Source: Pseudomonas sp. (GTDB taxonomy: Bacteria > Pseudomonadota > Gammaproteobacteria > Pseudomonadales > Pseudomonadaceae). Taken from it: a DNA stretch of 10,077 nucleotides. Below, piece by piece: positions 1-8,730 of the stretch. The stretch spans positions 1-10,077 of the forward strand of contig JAPLSD010000844.1 of assembly GCA_026398835.1 (NCBI GenBank). Reading direction: 5' to 3'. The number at the start of each line of letters is the position of its first letter. Within the stretch, counting starts at the first letter, position 1. The notes beneath the pieces are model-generated. The model saw only the letters and a list, made by a program, of their open reading frames with translations, did no database searches and was not told the DNA's origin. Both the position numbers and the translations under genes were made by a program.

Positions 1-351
1 GACGAACTTGGTCGCCACTCGCAGGCGGCCCTTGGGCTCGACGTCACCAATACGGCCGGCGGTCATCAGCTTGCACAGGGCAATTCGCAGGTCCAGCGGC
101 TCGTACAGGCCCTGGCCACCGTACTCCATCAACACATCTTTACCGGCCACGCCGAGGTCGGCGGCACCATGCTCGACGTAGGTCGGCACATCGGTGGCGC
201 GCACGATCAGCAGGCGAACATCGGCCTGGGTCGTGGGGATGATCAACTTGCGGCTCTTGTCCGGATTCTCGGTCGGCACAATGCCTGCTTCAGCCAGAAG
301 CGGCAGGGTGTCGTCGAGGATGCGGCCCTTGGACAGTGCGATGGTCAACAT
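1..351 (-). CDS. hisG: ATP phosphoribosyltransferase catalytic subunit HisG (5' part, runs off left edge)
   Basis: HisG joins ATP and PRPP to give phosphoribosyl-ATP, the first and feedback-controlled step of histidine synthesis in the cytoplasm. The visible 117 residues begin [19 protein letters not shown], the usual N-terminus of the family, and contain [21 protein letters not shown] (about residues 52-72) of the periplasmic-binding-protein-like catalytic fold. Sequence of this kind belongs to the short HisG form of about 210 residues found in pseudomonads, which needs HisZ as its regulatory partner; HisZ is not in this window. The ATG at 349-351 is supported by AAGGA (complement of 364-368), 12 bases upstream. 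The gene lies 136 bases after murA on the same strand, the usual Pseudomonas order. The 3' end, including the rest of domain II, is outside the window. The identification is secure; completeness cannot be judged. Confidence 0.95.
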   Translation of the reverse strand, partial: MLTIALSKGRILDDTLPLLAEAGIVPTENPDKSRKLIIPTTQADVRLLIVRATDVPTYVEHGAADLGVAGKDVLMEYGGQGLYEPLDLRIALCKLMTAGRIGDVEPKGRLRVATKFV

Positions 352-411
352 GGGAAACGTAAGTCCTTATCAGGATACTTATGCCCGGTCGCAAACGGCG
401 CCGGACAAACA

Positions 412-436
412 TCGAGCCTGAACATTACGGGCTCGA
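412..436 (-). other. Inverted repeat in the murA-hisG gap (7-bp stem)
   Basis: TCGAGCC (412-418) pairs perfectly with GGCTCGA (430-436) across an 11-base loop. It lies upstream of hisG and downstream of murA. No run of T follows on the minus strand, so it does not look like a standard intrinsic terminator. It could be an mRNA processing or stability element in the hisG leader, or an operator. The stem is seen in the sequence; any role is inference. Confidence 0.45.
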
Positions 437-457
437 CTTGAAACGAAACCAACTGTC

Positions 458-475
458 GGGCACATCCTTGTGCCC
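458..475 (-). other. Perfect hairpin just after murA (7-bp stem, 4-base loop)
   Basis: GGGCACA (458-464) and TGTGCCC (469-475) form a perfect GC-rich stem with a 4-base loop, 12 bases past the murA stop codon. On the minus strand it is followed by CGACAGTTGG, with no T tract, so strong Rho-independent termination is unlikely. It may protect the 3' end of murA mRNA or attenuate read-through into hisG. I saw no convincing sigma-70 promoter between this hairpin and hisG. Confidence 0.5.
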
Positions 476-487
476 ATGACGCCAAAA

Positions 488-1947
<1,460 letters not shown>

Positions 1948-1986
1948 GCTCAACCTCAATCGGCGCCCTGTGCGCACGGGTCGGAC

Positions 1987-2015
1987 ATCATACAAAAAAG
2001 CCCCGCGCCTGCGAA
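1987..2015 (-). promoter_or_regulatory. Candidate sigma-70 promoter for ibaG-murA
   Basis: On the minus strand, TTCGCA (complement of 2010-2015, 4 of 6 to TTGACA) and TATGAT (complement of 1987-1992, 5 of 6 to TATAAT) are separated by exactly 17 bases. Transcription would begin near 1980, about 33 bases before the ibaG ATG at 1947. This favours that ATG over the in-frame ATG at 1995, which lies upstream of the -10 box. The -35 box and spacer sit inside the mla terminator. Confidence 0.5.
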
Positions 2016-2045
2016 CCCCGCTAAGCAGGACTCTGACGGGGGGCC
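1994..2045 (-). terminator. Intrinsic terminator after mlaB
   Basis: On the minus strand an outer GCCCC/GGGGC stem (2040-2044 with 2000-2004) encloses an inner CCTGC/GCAGG stem (2025-2029 with 2008-2012), and six T residues (1994-1999) follow at once. It lies about 17 bases after the mlaB stop and would end the mlaFEDCB transcript. The composite stem with a T tract supports Rho-independent termination, though the interior is interrupted. Confidence 0.7.
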
Positions 2046-2061
2046 TCTTTATAGATGATAG

Positions 2062-2367
2062 TTAGGGATGCGCCAACAGCTCGGTCAAACCTGAAACCTG
2101 AGCAATTTCACGCATGTCATCGGGCAGCGCACGAATGCTCAGCGCCTTGCCGGCAGCCGCTGCATCACGCATGAAGGCCAACAGCAGCGACAAACCGACG
2201 CTACTGGACTTCGCAACCGCAGAGCAATCAATCACCAGTGCAGTCACAGCGCTGGATTTGATCAAAGCCTGGCCTTCTTTGCGCAGCCCAGGGCCGGTGC
2301 GGAAATCCAGCACGCCACTGAGCAACAATTCACCGGCTTCGCCCAAACGGACGGCCGACTCACTCAT
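2062..2367 (-). CDS. mlaB: MlaB, STAS-domain subunit of the Mla phospholipid transporter
   Basis: MlaB is a small cytoplasmic STAS protein that binds the ATPase MlaF and is needed for assembly and activity of the MlaFEDB inner-membrane complex. The 101-residue product is a single STAS domain: strands around 13-20 (ELLLSGVL) and 41-48 (VTALVIDC), then the loop and helix AKSSSVGLSLLLAFMRDA at 52-69. Ser56 occupies the place of the key Thr52 of E. coli MlaB, by alignment of SSVGLSLL with DTAGLALL. The start overlaps the mlaC stop (ATGA), the last of a series of tight junctions. The ribosome site is poor (AAGGCG, about 13 bases up), which suggests translational coupling to mlaC. In Pseudomonas putida nomenclature this is ttg2E. 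A terminator follows. STAS domains are short and variable, so the name rests mainly on position. Confidence 0.88.
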   Translation of the reverse strand: MSESAVRLGEAGELLLSGVLDFRTGPGLRKEGQALIKSSAVTALVIDCSAVAKSSSVGLSLLLAFMRDAAAAGKALSIRALPDDMREIAQVSGLTELLAHP

Positions 2368-3020
2368 TGTTGCGACGCCTTATCGCCAGCTTCGGCGGTT
2401 TTTTCCTTGGCTTTGGCGACTTCACCGGCCCAACCATTAATGGTCTTGTCCAGGTCGTTGCCATTGCGCTGCATGGCGTCAGCGAACTGATCACGGAACA
2501 GCTTGCCAATGTTGATGCCGTTGATAATCACGTTACGGACTTTCCACTCACCCTGGATTTTGGTCAGGGTGTAGGAAACCGGGTAGATCGAGCCGCTACT
2601 GCCTTTGACCTGCATATCAACAGTGGTGCGGTCCTTGCCTTCATCTTTGGCAGGGGAAACGGTAATGCCCTGATTGTTGTATTCGAGCAGGGCATTGCCA
2701 TAGAACTGCATCAGGCTGCGCTTGAAGTTGTCCTGAAAGCGCGCCATCTGCTCCGGCGTAGCTTTGCCCGAGAACTTGACGGTCATGATGCTGCGCGAAA
2801 TACCGTCGGCATCGACCACCGGGCCGACAATACCGTTCAGGGCATCGTAGAACGCACTTGGGTTTTGCTTGTATTTCGCTTTATTGGCCGCCAGATCGGC
2901 AAGCAGCCGGTTGGTGGTGTCCTGTACCAGATCGTGCGCGGAAGGCGCAGCCACGGCGTTAGCCATCAACGGCAGCGCCGCGAGTAATACCAACAGGCCA
3001 CGTCGCAAGGTAGAGATCAT
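2364..3020 (-). CDS. mlaC: MlaC, periplasmic phospholipid carrier
   Basis: MlaC shuttles phospholipids through the periplasm between the outer-membrane MlaA-porin complex and MlaFEDB in the inner membrane. From the ATG at 3018-3020 the protein has 218 residues. It begins with a Sec signal peptide (MISTLRR, then a hydrophobic stretch at about 8-19) with likely cleavage after ANA (residue 22). The mature part holds the MlaC/Ttg2D domain, including DGISRSIMTVKFSGKATPEQ and GNALLEYNNQG. An in-frame ATG at 3033-3035 overlaps the mlaD stop. I prefer the inner start because GAGGAG (3028-3033) stands 7 bases before it and because the signal peptide is then of normal form. The C-terminal tail (VAKAKEKTAEAGDKASQQ) is charged and probably disordered. 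The gene is called ttg2D in P. putida, where the operon was linked to toluene tolerance. Confidence 0.95.
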   Translation of the reverse strand: MISTLRRGLLVLLAALPLMANAVAAPSAHDLVQDTTNRLLADLAANKAKYKQNPSAFYDALNGIVGPVVDADGISRSIMTVKFSGKATPEQMARFQDNFKRSLMQFYGNALLEYNNQGITVSPAKDEGKDRTTVDMQVKGSSGSIYPVSYTLTKIQGEWKVRNVIINGINIGKLFRDQFADAMQRNGNDLDKTINGWAGEVAKAKEKTAEAGDKASQQ

Positions 3021-3027
3021 GAAAAAA

Positions 3028-3033
3028 CTCCTC
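3028..3033 (-). promoter_or_regulatory. Ribosome binding site that sets the mlaC start
   Basis: GAGGAG on the minus strand lies 7 bases before the ATG at 3018-3020. It falls inside codons 1-3 of the longer in-frame reading, so that upstream ATG cannot use it. The shorter mlaC start is therefore favoured. Confidence 0.75.
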
Positions 3034-3499
3034 ATTTGGCTTCTTTACTAACGGTATTGAGCAGGAATTTACCGATCAGGTCTTCAAGCACCAGCGACGA
3101 CTGGGTGTCATGGATGGTGGAACCATCCTTGAGCAGGGTCTGCTCCCCGCCCACGCTGAGGCCAATGTATTTTTCGCCCAACAGGCCAGAGGTCAGGATA
3201 GATGCAGTGGAGTCAGTCGGCAGATTATCTACCCGCTTTTCCAGCAGCAGCGTGACCCTCCCTGTGAAACTGTCGCGATCCAGATCGATAGCCGAAACCT
3301 TGCCGATGGTCACACCGGCCATGGTCACTTTGGATCTGACAGTCAAACCGGCAATATTGTCGAAATACGCATAAAGTTTATAAGTGTCGCCGCTCGCGGC
3401 CGGGGACAGGCCACTGACCCGCAAGGCAAGCAGCAGCAAAGCCAGAATGCCAGCCAGCAAGAAAAGGCCGACACCGATTTCCAGGGTGCGGTTTTGCAT
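3032..3499 (-). CDS. mlaD: MlaD, MCE-domain lipid-channel subunit of the Mla transporter
   Basis: MlaD forms the periplasmic hexameric ring of the MlaFEDB complex and passes phospholipid between MlaE and MlaC. The 155-residue protein has one N-terminal membrane anchor at about residues 8-28 (GVGLFLLAGILALLLLALRV) and then one MCE domain at about 38-118. That domain contains YFDNIAGLTVRSKVTMAGV and the conserved LTSGLLGEKYIGLSVGG. After it comes the hydrophobic segment LVLEDLIGKFLLNTV (about 137-150), which in the family lines the central pore. Size and one-TM, one-MCE layout fit MlaD rather than the longer PqiB or YebT types. The start overlaps the mlaE stop by one base (TGATG), with GGAGA just upstream. 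The P. putida name is ttg2C. Confidence 0.96.
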   Translation of the reverse strand: MQNRTLEIGVGLFLLAGILALLLLALRVSGLSPAASGDTYKLYAYFDNIAGLTVRSKVTMAGVTIGKVSAIDLDRDSFTGRVTLLLEKRVDNLPTDSTASILTSGLLGEKYIGLSVGGEQTLLKDGSTIHDTQSSLVLEDLIGKFLLNTVSKEAK

Positions 3500-4296
3500 C
3501 AGAAATCTCCAAACATCAAGGCAGTCAGAATAAAGTCGAGGCCGAGAATGGCCAATGAGGCATACACCACGGTCTTGGTGGTGGCACGACTGATCCCCTC
3601 GGATGTGGGCTCACAGTCATAGCCTTGAAAAACAGCAATCCAGGTCACTACAAAAGCGAAGACGATGCTTTTAATGATGCCATTGAGCACGTCACCGTTG
3701 AACGTCACGCTATTTTGCATGTTCGACCAGTAGGAACCTTCATACACGCCAAGCCAGTCGACAGCCACCCAGGAACCGCCCCAAATCCCCACCACGCTGA
3801 AAATCATCGCCAGCAGCGGCAGAGAAATGAAGCCCGCCCAGAGGCGCGGGGCAATGATGTACTTGAGCGGGTCCACGCCAATCATTTCCAGACTGGAGAG
3901 CTGCTCGGTGGATTTCATGTTGCCGATTTCGGCAGTCAGGGCCGAACCGGCACGCCCGGCGAACAGCAAGGCCGTAACCACCGGCCCCAGCTCACGCAGC
4001 AACGTCAGTGCAACCATCTGCCCGACCGCCTGTTCCGAACCGTAGCCGGACAGGATGTTGAAGCCTTGCAGCGCCAATACCATGCCGATGAATATCCCGG
4101 AGACCACAATGATCACCAGGGACATCACACCCACCGAGTGCAATTGCTTGACCAGCAAGCCGAAACTGCCGCCGATGCCGCCGCGACCGAGTAGAGCATG
4201 GAACAGAAACAGCGTCGAACGTCCCAACACCTCGACAATGTCGATAGCTGAGCGACCGAAGAGGCGAACCCTCTCTATTAGTGATTTCTTGCGCAT
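3499..4296 (-). CDS. mlaE: MlaE, permease subunit of the Mla phospholipid transporter
   Basis: MlaE is the integral inner-membrane permease that pairs with MlaF and feeds lipid through the MlaD ring. The 265-residue protein has several hydrophobic segments: about 54-80 ([20 protein letters not shown]...), 96-115, 148-180, 205-225 and 243-263. The conserved cytoplasmic coupling region is [20 protein letters not shown] (101-120) followed by [12 protein letters not shown] (121-132), the hallmark of the MlaE/YrbE permease family. An N-terminal amphipathic helix ([19 protein letters not shown]) precedes the membrane domain. Its ATG overlaps the mlaF stop by one base (TGATG), with GGGGA about 8 bases upstream, so translation is probably coupled. 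The P. putida name is ttg2B. Confidence 0.97.
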   Translation of the reverse strand: MRKKSLIERVRLFGRSAIDIVEVLGRSTLFLFHALLGRGGIGGSFGLLVKQLHSVGVMSLVIIVVSGIFIGMVLALQGFNILSGYGSEQAVGQMVALTLLRELGPVVTALLFAGRAGSALTAEIGNMKSTEQLSSLEMIGVDPLKYIIAPRLWAGFISLPLLAMIFSVVGIWGGSWVAVDWLGVYEGSYWSNMQNSVTFNGDVLNGIIKSIVFAFVVTWIAVFQGYDCEPTSEGISRATTKTVVYASLAILGLDFILTALMFGDF

Positions 4297-5105
4297 CAGC
4301 GCTTCCCCAGAAGATCTGCGCGGTAATCCGGCGCCGGAAAGTGGAACGGTACCGGGCCGTCCGGATCGCCTTTCATGAATTGACGAATGCGTGGGTTGTC
4401 GGTGTTCATCAACTCCTCAGGAGTCCCTTGCCCCAACACCTGCCCATCACCGACCACATACAGGTAATCGGCAATGCTCGCGGTTTCGGCCAAATCGTGG
4501 GAAACCACAATACTGGTGATCCCCAGCGCGTCGTTGAGCAGACGGATCAGACGCACCAGCACGCCCATAGCGATAGGGTCCTGCCCGACAAACGGCTCGT
4601 CATACATGAGAATTTGCGGATCGAGGGCAATGGCTCGCGCCAATGCGACGCGACGCTTCATGCCGCCCGACAATTCGTCGGGCATCAGATCTATGGCACC
4701 CCGCAACCCAACCGCCTGCAATTTCAGCAGAACGATGTCGCGGATCATTTCATCGGGTAACTGGGTATGAACGCGCAACGGAAACGCGACGTTCTCGAAA
4801 ACGTCCAGGTCCGTGAACAGTGCACCGCTCTGAAACAACACGCCCATTTGCTTGCGCGCATCGAACAGGTCGCTACGCGAAAGCTTCGGCAGATTCTGCC
4901 CATTGACCCAGACTTCGCCGCCACTGGGCCGCAACTGCGCGCCCATCAGGCGTAACAGTGTGGTTTTGCCGCAGCCGGAAGGTCCCATGATGCCGGTGAC
5001 CTTTCCCCGCGGAATGCGAATATCGACGTTATTGAAGATGCTGCGCGTACCGCGCTTGAAGGACAGTCCCTTCAGCTCGACAGCGTAGGCGTTATCGGCA
5101 CTCAT
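4296..5105 (-). CDS. mlaF: MlaF, ATPase subunit of the Mla phospholipid transporter
   Basis: MlaF is the cytoplasmic ABC ATPase that powers phospholipid transport by MlaFEDB. The 269-residue protein shows Walker [10 protein letters not shown] (41-49), Q-loop FQSGALF (91-97), signature [14 protein letters not shown] (145-158), Walker B ILMYDEP with catalytic Glu170, D-loop GQDP and switch His203 in [13 protein letters not shown] and the C-terminal extension beyond about residue 240 ([21 protein letters not shown]) are typical of MlaF; in the family this tail helps bind the partner subunit and MlaB. It is the first gene of the operon. AAGGAG (complement of 5111-5116) is 5 bases before the ATG, and a candidate promoter lies at 5194-5223. 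The P. putida name is ttg2A. Nothing essential is missing. Confidence 0.97.
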   Translation of the reverse strand: MSADNAYAVELKGLSFKRGTRSIFNNVDIRIPRGKVTGIMGPSGCGKTTLLRLMGAQLRPSGGEVWVNGQNLPKLSRSDLFDARKQMGVLFQSGALFTDLDVFENVAFPLRVHTQLPDEMIRDIVLLKLQAVGLRGAIDLMPDELSGGMKRRVALARAIALDPQILMYDEPFVGQDPIAMGVLVRLIRLLNDALGITSIVVSHDLAETASIADYLYVVGDGQVLGQGTPEELMNTDNPRIRQFMKGDPDGPVPFHFPAPDYRADLLGKR

Positions 5106-5193
5106 CTAAACTCCTTGCGATGCAGCCTCTCACTCGGACGCCTGGCTCCCTACCGGAAGCACATACATCCTGGGCAGGCCGAACTGGCGGCGA

Positions 5194-5223
5194 ACTATAT
5201 CACTGCTGATGCGGAGCGCCCAA
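5194..5223 (-). promoter_or_regulatory. Candidate promoter of the mla operon
   Basis: On the minus strand TATAGT (complement of 5194-5199, 5 of 6) is preceded by TGA, giving an extended -10. TTGGGC (complement of 5218-5223) stands 18 bases upstream as a weak -35. Transcription would begin near 5187, leaving a leader of about 80 bases before mlaF. This is the best candidate in the divergent region 5106-5382. The rest of that 277-base region holds no gene I can support. Confidence 0.45.
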
Positions 5224-5342
5224 GGCCGAAGCCGTGCCTGTTCAGGGTCAAGACAGGCGAAAAGCAGGCAAGTAGAGCGGTTTACTGAGAAGTAGCCACA
5301 CAAAGCCTGACGAACTAACGTGAGGGAATTGATCATTGCCGT

Positions 5343-5348
5343 TATAAT
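5343..5348 (+). promoter_or_regulatory. Candidate -10 box for the kdsD operon
   Basis: TATAAT matches the sigma-70 -10 consensus exactly, 34 bases before the kdsD ATG at 5383. No good -35 box lies 16-18 bases upstream. TTGATC at 5329-5334 is too near, at only 8 bases. Either an activator helps or the -35 is degenerate. Confidence 0.45.
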
Positions 5349-5382
5349 CGCCGCCTTTTCACCAGGGTATACGACTTCTGTC

Positions 5383-6357
5383 ATGAGCCAATCCAGCGAC
5401 CTGATTCAATCAGCACAACGCACTGTCCGCCTCGAGCTTGAAGCCGTAGAAGGCTTGCTGGCCCATATCGATGCAGATTTCGTACGCGCTTGCGAGATGA
5501 TTCTGGCCAGCAAAGGCCGCGTGGTTGTGGTCGGCATGGGTAAATCCGGGCACATCGGCAACAAAATTGCTGCGACGCTGGCCAGCACCGGTACCACGGC
5601 ATTTTTTGTCCACCCGGCAGAAGCCAGCCACGGTGACATGGGCATGATTACCCGCGATGACATCATCCTCGCGCTGTCCAACTCCGGCTCCACCAATGAA
5701 ATCGTCACCCTGCTGCCGCTGATCAAGCGCATGGGCATTCAGTTGATCAGCATGACCGGCAATCCTGATTCAGTGCTGGCCAAGACTGCCGAAGTCAATC
5801 TAAATGTAAATGTCGAGCACGAAGCCTGCCCGCTGAATCTGGCTCCGACGTCCTCGACCACCGCCGCCCTGGTAATGGGCGACGCATTGGCGGTCGCCTT
5901 GCTTGAAGCACGGGGTTTTACCGCCGAAGACTTCGCCTTCTCCCACCCGGGCGGCGCCCTGGGTCGTCGTCTGTTGCTGAAAGTGGAAAACGTCATGCAT
6001 GCAGGCACGGAACTGCCTCAAGTGCAGCGTGGCACCCTGCTGAAAGAAGCATTGATGGAAATGACCCGCAAAGGTCTTGGCATGACAATGGTGCTTGAGG
6101 CCGACGGACGTCTGGCCGGGATCTTCACTGACGGTGATTTGCGCCGCACACTGGACCGCTCCATTGACATCCACAGCGCCACCATCGATGAAGTGATGAC
6201 CGCCCATGGCAAGACCGCCCGTGCCGAAATGCTCGCAGCCCAAGCCCTGAAGATCATGGAAGACAATAAGATCAACGCACTGGTTGTGGTTGACAGCGAT
6301 GATCGCCCGGTTGGCGCTTTGAATATGCATGACTTGTTGCGTGCGGGAGTAATGTAA
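5383..6357 (+). CDS. kdsD: D-arabinose 5-phosphate isomerase KdsD
   Basis: KdsD converts ribulose 5-phosphate to arabinose 5-phosphate, the first step towards Kdo, the inner-core sugar of LPS. From the ATG at 5383 the protein has 324 residues, near the 328 of E. coli KdsD. An upstream in-frame ATG at 5320 would start before the TATAAT box and add an unrelated hydrophobic stretch, so I reject it. The SIS domain (about 30-185) includes GMGKSGHIG, SNSGSTNEI and SHPGGALGRR. Lys54, Glu106, Glu147 and His188 correspond to the E. coli catalytic residues Lys59, Glu111, Glu152 and His193, all offset by five. Two CBS domains follow (about 205-262 and 272-324), with GIFTDGDLRR between them. AGGG at 5365-5367 is a weak ribosome site. 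The stop overlaps kdsC (TAATG). Confidence 0.97.
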   Translation: MSQSSDLIQSAQRTVRLELEAVEGLLAHIDADFVRACEMILASKGRVVVVGMGKSGHIGNKIAATLASTGTTAFFVHPAEASHGDMGMITRDDIILALSNSGSTNEIVTLLPLIKRMGIQLISMTGNPDSVLAKTAEVNLNVNVEHEACPLNLAPTSSTTAALVMGDALAVALLEARGFTAEDFAFSHPGGALGRRLLLKVENVMHAGTELPQVQRGTLLKEALMEMTRKGLGMTMVLEADGRLAGIFTDGDLRRTLDRSIDIHSATIDEVMTAHGKTARAEMLAAQALKIMEDNKINALVVVDSDDRPVGALNMHDLLRAGVM

Positions 6358-6881
6358 TGAATACCGATCTGTTGCAACGCGGCAAAAACATCAAACTGGC
6401 GGTTTTCGACGTCGATGGCGTGCTGACTGATGGTCGCCTGTACTTTCTCGAAGACGGCAGCGAGTTCAAAACCTTCAACACCCTCGACGGCCAAGGCATA
6501 AAGATGCTGATGGCCACGGGTGTGCAAACGGCTATTATCAGCGGCCGCAAGACCCCGGTGGTCGAGCGTCGCGCAAAAAATCTCGGCATCCCCCATCTTT
6601 ATCAGGGCCGCGAAGACAAACTGGTCGTGCTCGACGAGCTTCTTGCTCAACTCAACCTAAGCTATGAACAAGTCGCCTACCTCGGTGACGATCTACCCGA
6701 CCTGCCGGTGATTCGTCGCGTCGGCCTGGGCATGGCTGTTGCCAACGCCGCCAGTTTCGTCCGTGAACATGCGCACGGCATTACACAGGCCCGTGGGGGC
6801 GAAGGGGCGGCACGCGAATTTTGCGAGTTGATCCTGCGCGCCCAAGGCAGCCTTGAAGCGGCCAACGCCGCCTACCTGTAG
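6357..6881 (+). CDS. kdsC: 3-deoxy-D-manno-octulosonate 8-phosphate phosphatase KdsC
   Basis: KdsC removes phosphate from Kdo 8-phosphate to release Kdo, which is then activated for the LPS inner core. The 174-residue protein is a cap-less HAD phosphatase (C0 type, normally a tetramer). Motif I is FDVDGVLTDG, with nucleophile Asp18 and acid/base Asp20. Motif II is IISGR (Ser62), Lys88 serves as motif III, and motif IV is LGDDLPDLP (Asp111, Asp112). The family's C-terminal tail (GGEGAAREFCELIL) is present. Its ATG overlaps the kdsD stop by one base, with GGGAG (6345-6349) 7 bases upstream. Together with kdsD it supplies two of the steps of Kdo synthesis; kdsA and kdsB are not in this window. 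The identification is secure. Confidence 0.97.
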   Translation: MNTDLLQRGKNIKLAVFDVDGVLTDGRLYFLEDGSEFKTFNTLDGQGIKMLMATGVQTAIISGRKTPVVERRAKNLGIPHLYQGREDKLVVLDELLAQLNLSYEQVAYLGDDLPDLPVIRRVGLGMAVANAASFVREHAHGITQARGGEGAAREFCELILRAQGSLEAANAAYL

Positions 6882-6888
6882 AGTCCCT

Positions 6889-7461
6889 ATGTCGATCAAA
6901 AAGATTCGCAACATTTTGATTTTCGGAGTCATCGCTGCCCTGTTCGCGGCCGTTGGCTACTGGAACATCAGCCCGGAACGCTTTATGGAGCGGCCGACGG
7001 CGGTCGTCGACGAAAGCGCCATTGACTACTACGCCATCAACGCCCACAGCGTACAGTTTCTGCCCGATGGCAAGTTGCAGTACGAAATGACTTCCGACAA
7101 GGTCGAACACCTGAAAGCAACCGAAGTGACGTTGCTGACCAAACCCGACCTGCAAATGTATCGCGGCACGACATTCCCCTGGCACATCCAGAGCGAACGC
7201 GGCGAGGTCAACCCGGACGGCACTGAAGTTGAATTGATTGATTCGGTACGTATTGCACGTACCGACGAGAAAAACCGCGCGACGATTATTACCAGTAGTC
7301 GTATGACTGTATTCCCCCAGAAGCAATATGCGCAGACCGAGCAAGCCGTTAGAATCGACGGCGCCGGTGGCGTGTCTACGGGCAAGGGAATGAAAGCGTA
7401 TTTGGAAGAAGGCAGGATGCACCTGCTATCGAACGTAAGAGGACAGTATGAGGCTCGTTAA
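6889..7461 (+). CDS. lptC: LPS export protein LptC
   Basis: LptC is a bitopic inner-membrane protein that receives LPS from LptB2FG and hands it to LptA. The ATG at 6889, seven bases after the kdsC stop, gives 190 residues. A longer in-frame ATG at 6853 lies inside kdsC and would put extra residues before the natural MSIKKIRN start. One N-terminal membrane helix is visible (about 8-26, NILIFGVIAALFAAVGYWN), followed by a periplasmic beta-jellyroll. The latter includes DYYAINAHSVQFLPDGKLQY and the later strands LIDSVRIARTD and NRATIITSSRMTVFPQKQYAQ. The protein is poorly conserved at sequence level, but its size, layout and place between kdsC and lptA make the call firm. Its last 14 bases overlap lptA. 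The ribosome site is weak, suggesting coupling to kdsC. Confidence 0.95.
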   Translation: MSIKKIRNILIFGVIAALFAAVGYWNISPERFMERPTAVVDESAIDYYAINAHSVQFLPDGKLQYEMTSDKVEHLKATEVTLLTKPDLQMYRGTTFPWHIQSERGEVNPDGTEVELIDSVRIARTDEKNRATIITSSRMTVFPQKQYAQTEQAVRIDGAGGVSTGKGMKAYLEEGRMHLLSNVRGQYEAR

Positions 7462-7993
7462 AACCCTCCCTATTTTGCTCAGCCTGAGCGCAGCACTGGG
7501 AAGCGTGAGCGCCTGGGCTCTGCCGACTGATAGCCAGCAACCCATCCGCATTCAGGCCGACGACGCCCAACTCGATGACAAACAAGGCATAGCCACTTAC
7601 AAAGGCGACGTCATCATCACTCAGGGGTCGATGAAGATCACCGGCAATACCGTGACCATCACCCGCACCAAGGCCGGCGAAATCGATGTCGTGACCTCGG
7701 TGGGCAACCTGGCGTATTTCGAGCAGCTGCAGAAGGTTGGCGATCCGCAGCCGGTCAAGGGCTATGGGGTGACTATCCAGTACCATGCTGCGCAAAACCG
7801 CATCGTACTGATTGACCGCGCCAAAGTGATCAACGAAGGCAACACCACCGAAGGCGAAAAAATCGTCTACGACACCGTCAAGCAGGTCGCTAACGCCGGC
7901 CGCGCCACCGGCACTTCGATCACGGCTCCACGCCCGCGGATCGACATGGTCATCCAGCCGAAAAAGAAAACCGACGAGCAAAAGGCCCAGTAA
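7448..7993 (+). CDS. lptA: LPS transport periplasmic bridge protein LptA
   Basis: LptA molecules stack into the periplasmic beta-jellyroll bridge that carries LPS from LptC to the outer-membrane LptDE complex. The 181-residue precursor has a signal peptide [20 protein letters not shown] with likely cleavage after AWA at residue 24. The mature part has the OstA/LptA repeats, [19 protein letters not shown] and [20 protein letters not shown], then [20 protein letters not shown] basic tail ([13 protein letters not shown]) ends the protein, as in other proteobacterial LptA. AGAGGA (7438-7443) is the ribosome site. The start lies inside lptC in another frame, and the stop overlaps lptB (TAATG), so both junctions are translationally linked. 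Confidence 0.96.
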   Translation: MRLVKTLPILLSLSAALGSVSAWALPTDSQQPIRIQADDAQLDDKQGIATYKGDVIITQGSMKITGNTVTITRTKAGEIDVVTSVGNLAYFEQLQKVGDPQPVKGYGVTIQYHAAQNRIVLIDRAKVINEGNTTEGEKIVYDTVKQVANAGRATGTSITAPRPRIDMVIQPKKKTDEQKAQ

Positions 7994-8718
7994 TGGCAAC
8001 TCTGAAAGCTCAGCATCTGGCCAAGAGCTACAAGAGCCGTCAGGTCGTGCGCGACGTCAGTCTGTCCATCGACAGCGGCCAGATCGTCGGCCTGCTTGGC
8101 CCTAACGGCGCCGGCAAGACCACCTGTTTCTACATGATCGTCGGACTGGTTCAGGCCGATCAGGGCCGTGTCCTGATCGACGACCTGGATGTAAGCCACC
8201 AGCCGATGCACGGTCGTGCACGGGCAGGTATCGGCTATCTTCCGCAAGAAGCATCGATTTTCCGCAAACTGTCGGTAGCCGACAACATCATGGCCATTCT
8301 CGAGACCCGCAAGGAGCTCGATAAGGCCAGCCGTCGCAAGGAGCTGGAAAGCCTGCTGCAGGAGTTCCACATCAGCCACATCCGCGACAACCTCGGCATG
8401 AGTCTCTCCGGTGGTGAACGCCGTCGCGTGGAAATCGCTCGCGCCCTGGCCACCGCACCGAAGTTCATCCTGCTCGACGAACCTTTTGCCGGTGTGGACC
8501 CGATCTCCGTGGGCGACATCAAGCAGATCATTTATCACTTGAAGGCCAAGGGTATCGGCGTTCTGATCACCGACCATAACGTCCGTGAAACCCTGGATAT
8601 CTGCGAAACCGCTTACATCGTCAACGACGGCCAACTGATTGCCGAAGGCGATTCCGAAACTATCCTGGCCAACGAACTGGTCAAGGAAGTGTATCTGGGC
8701 CATGAGTTCCGCCTGTAA
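7993..8718 (+). CDS. lptB: LPS export ABC ATPase LptB
   Basis: LptB is the cytoplasmic ATPase dimer of LptB2FG, which extracts LPS from the inner membrane and pushes it along the Lpt bridge. The 241-residue protein is full length. It has Walker [10 protein letters not shown] (36-44, Lys42), Q-loop [13 protein letters not shown] (81-93), signature [15 protein letters not shown] (138-152), Walker [14 protein letters not shown] with catalytic Glu163, and switch His195 in TDHNVRE. These numbers coincide with E. coli LptB. The permeases lptF and lptG are not here, which is usual because they sit elsewhere in pseudomonads. AAAGG (7980-7984) is the ribosome site, and the ATG overlaps the lptA stop by one base. 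It is the last gene of the kdsD-lptB group; no clear intrinsic terminator with a T tract follows. Confidence 0.98.
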   Translation: MATLKAQHLAKSYKSRQVVRDVSLSIDSGQIVGLLGPNGAGKTTCFYMIVGLVQADQGRVLIDDLDVSHQPMHGRARAGIGYLPQEASIFRKLSVADNIMAILETRKELDKASRRKELESLLQEFHISHIRDNLGMSLSGGERRRVEIARALATAPKFILLDEPFAGVDPISVGDIKQIIYHLKAKGIGVLITDHNVRETLDICETAYIVNDGQLIAEGDSETILANELVKEVYLGHEFRL

Positions 8719-8730
8719 GCGTTGAGGTGC

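Noticed and set aside
1948..1995. Upstream in-frame ATG extension of ibaG (MYDVRPVRTG)
   Set aside because: It lies upstream of the candidate -10 box at 1987-1992 and adds residues absent from IbaG proteins; the family N-terminus MQANEVK starts at 1947.
5320..5382. N-terminal extension of kdsD from the ATG at 5320
   Set aside because: It spans the TATAAT box and adds a hydrophobic stretch unlike cytoplasmic KdsD. With the start at 5383 the catalytic residues are offset from the E. coli enzyme by a constant five.
5130..5384. An 84-codon minus-strand reading frame in the mlaF-kdsD gap
   Set aside because: It starts inside the kdsD start region, crosses the candidate promoters of both operons and resembles no known protein. 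It is more likely chance.
7867..8703. A 278-codon minus-strand reading frame opposite lptB
   Set aside because: It is a shadow of a fully conserved ABC ATPase gene, with no independent evidence.
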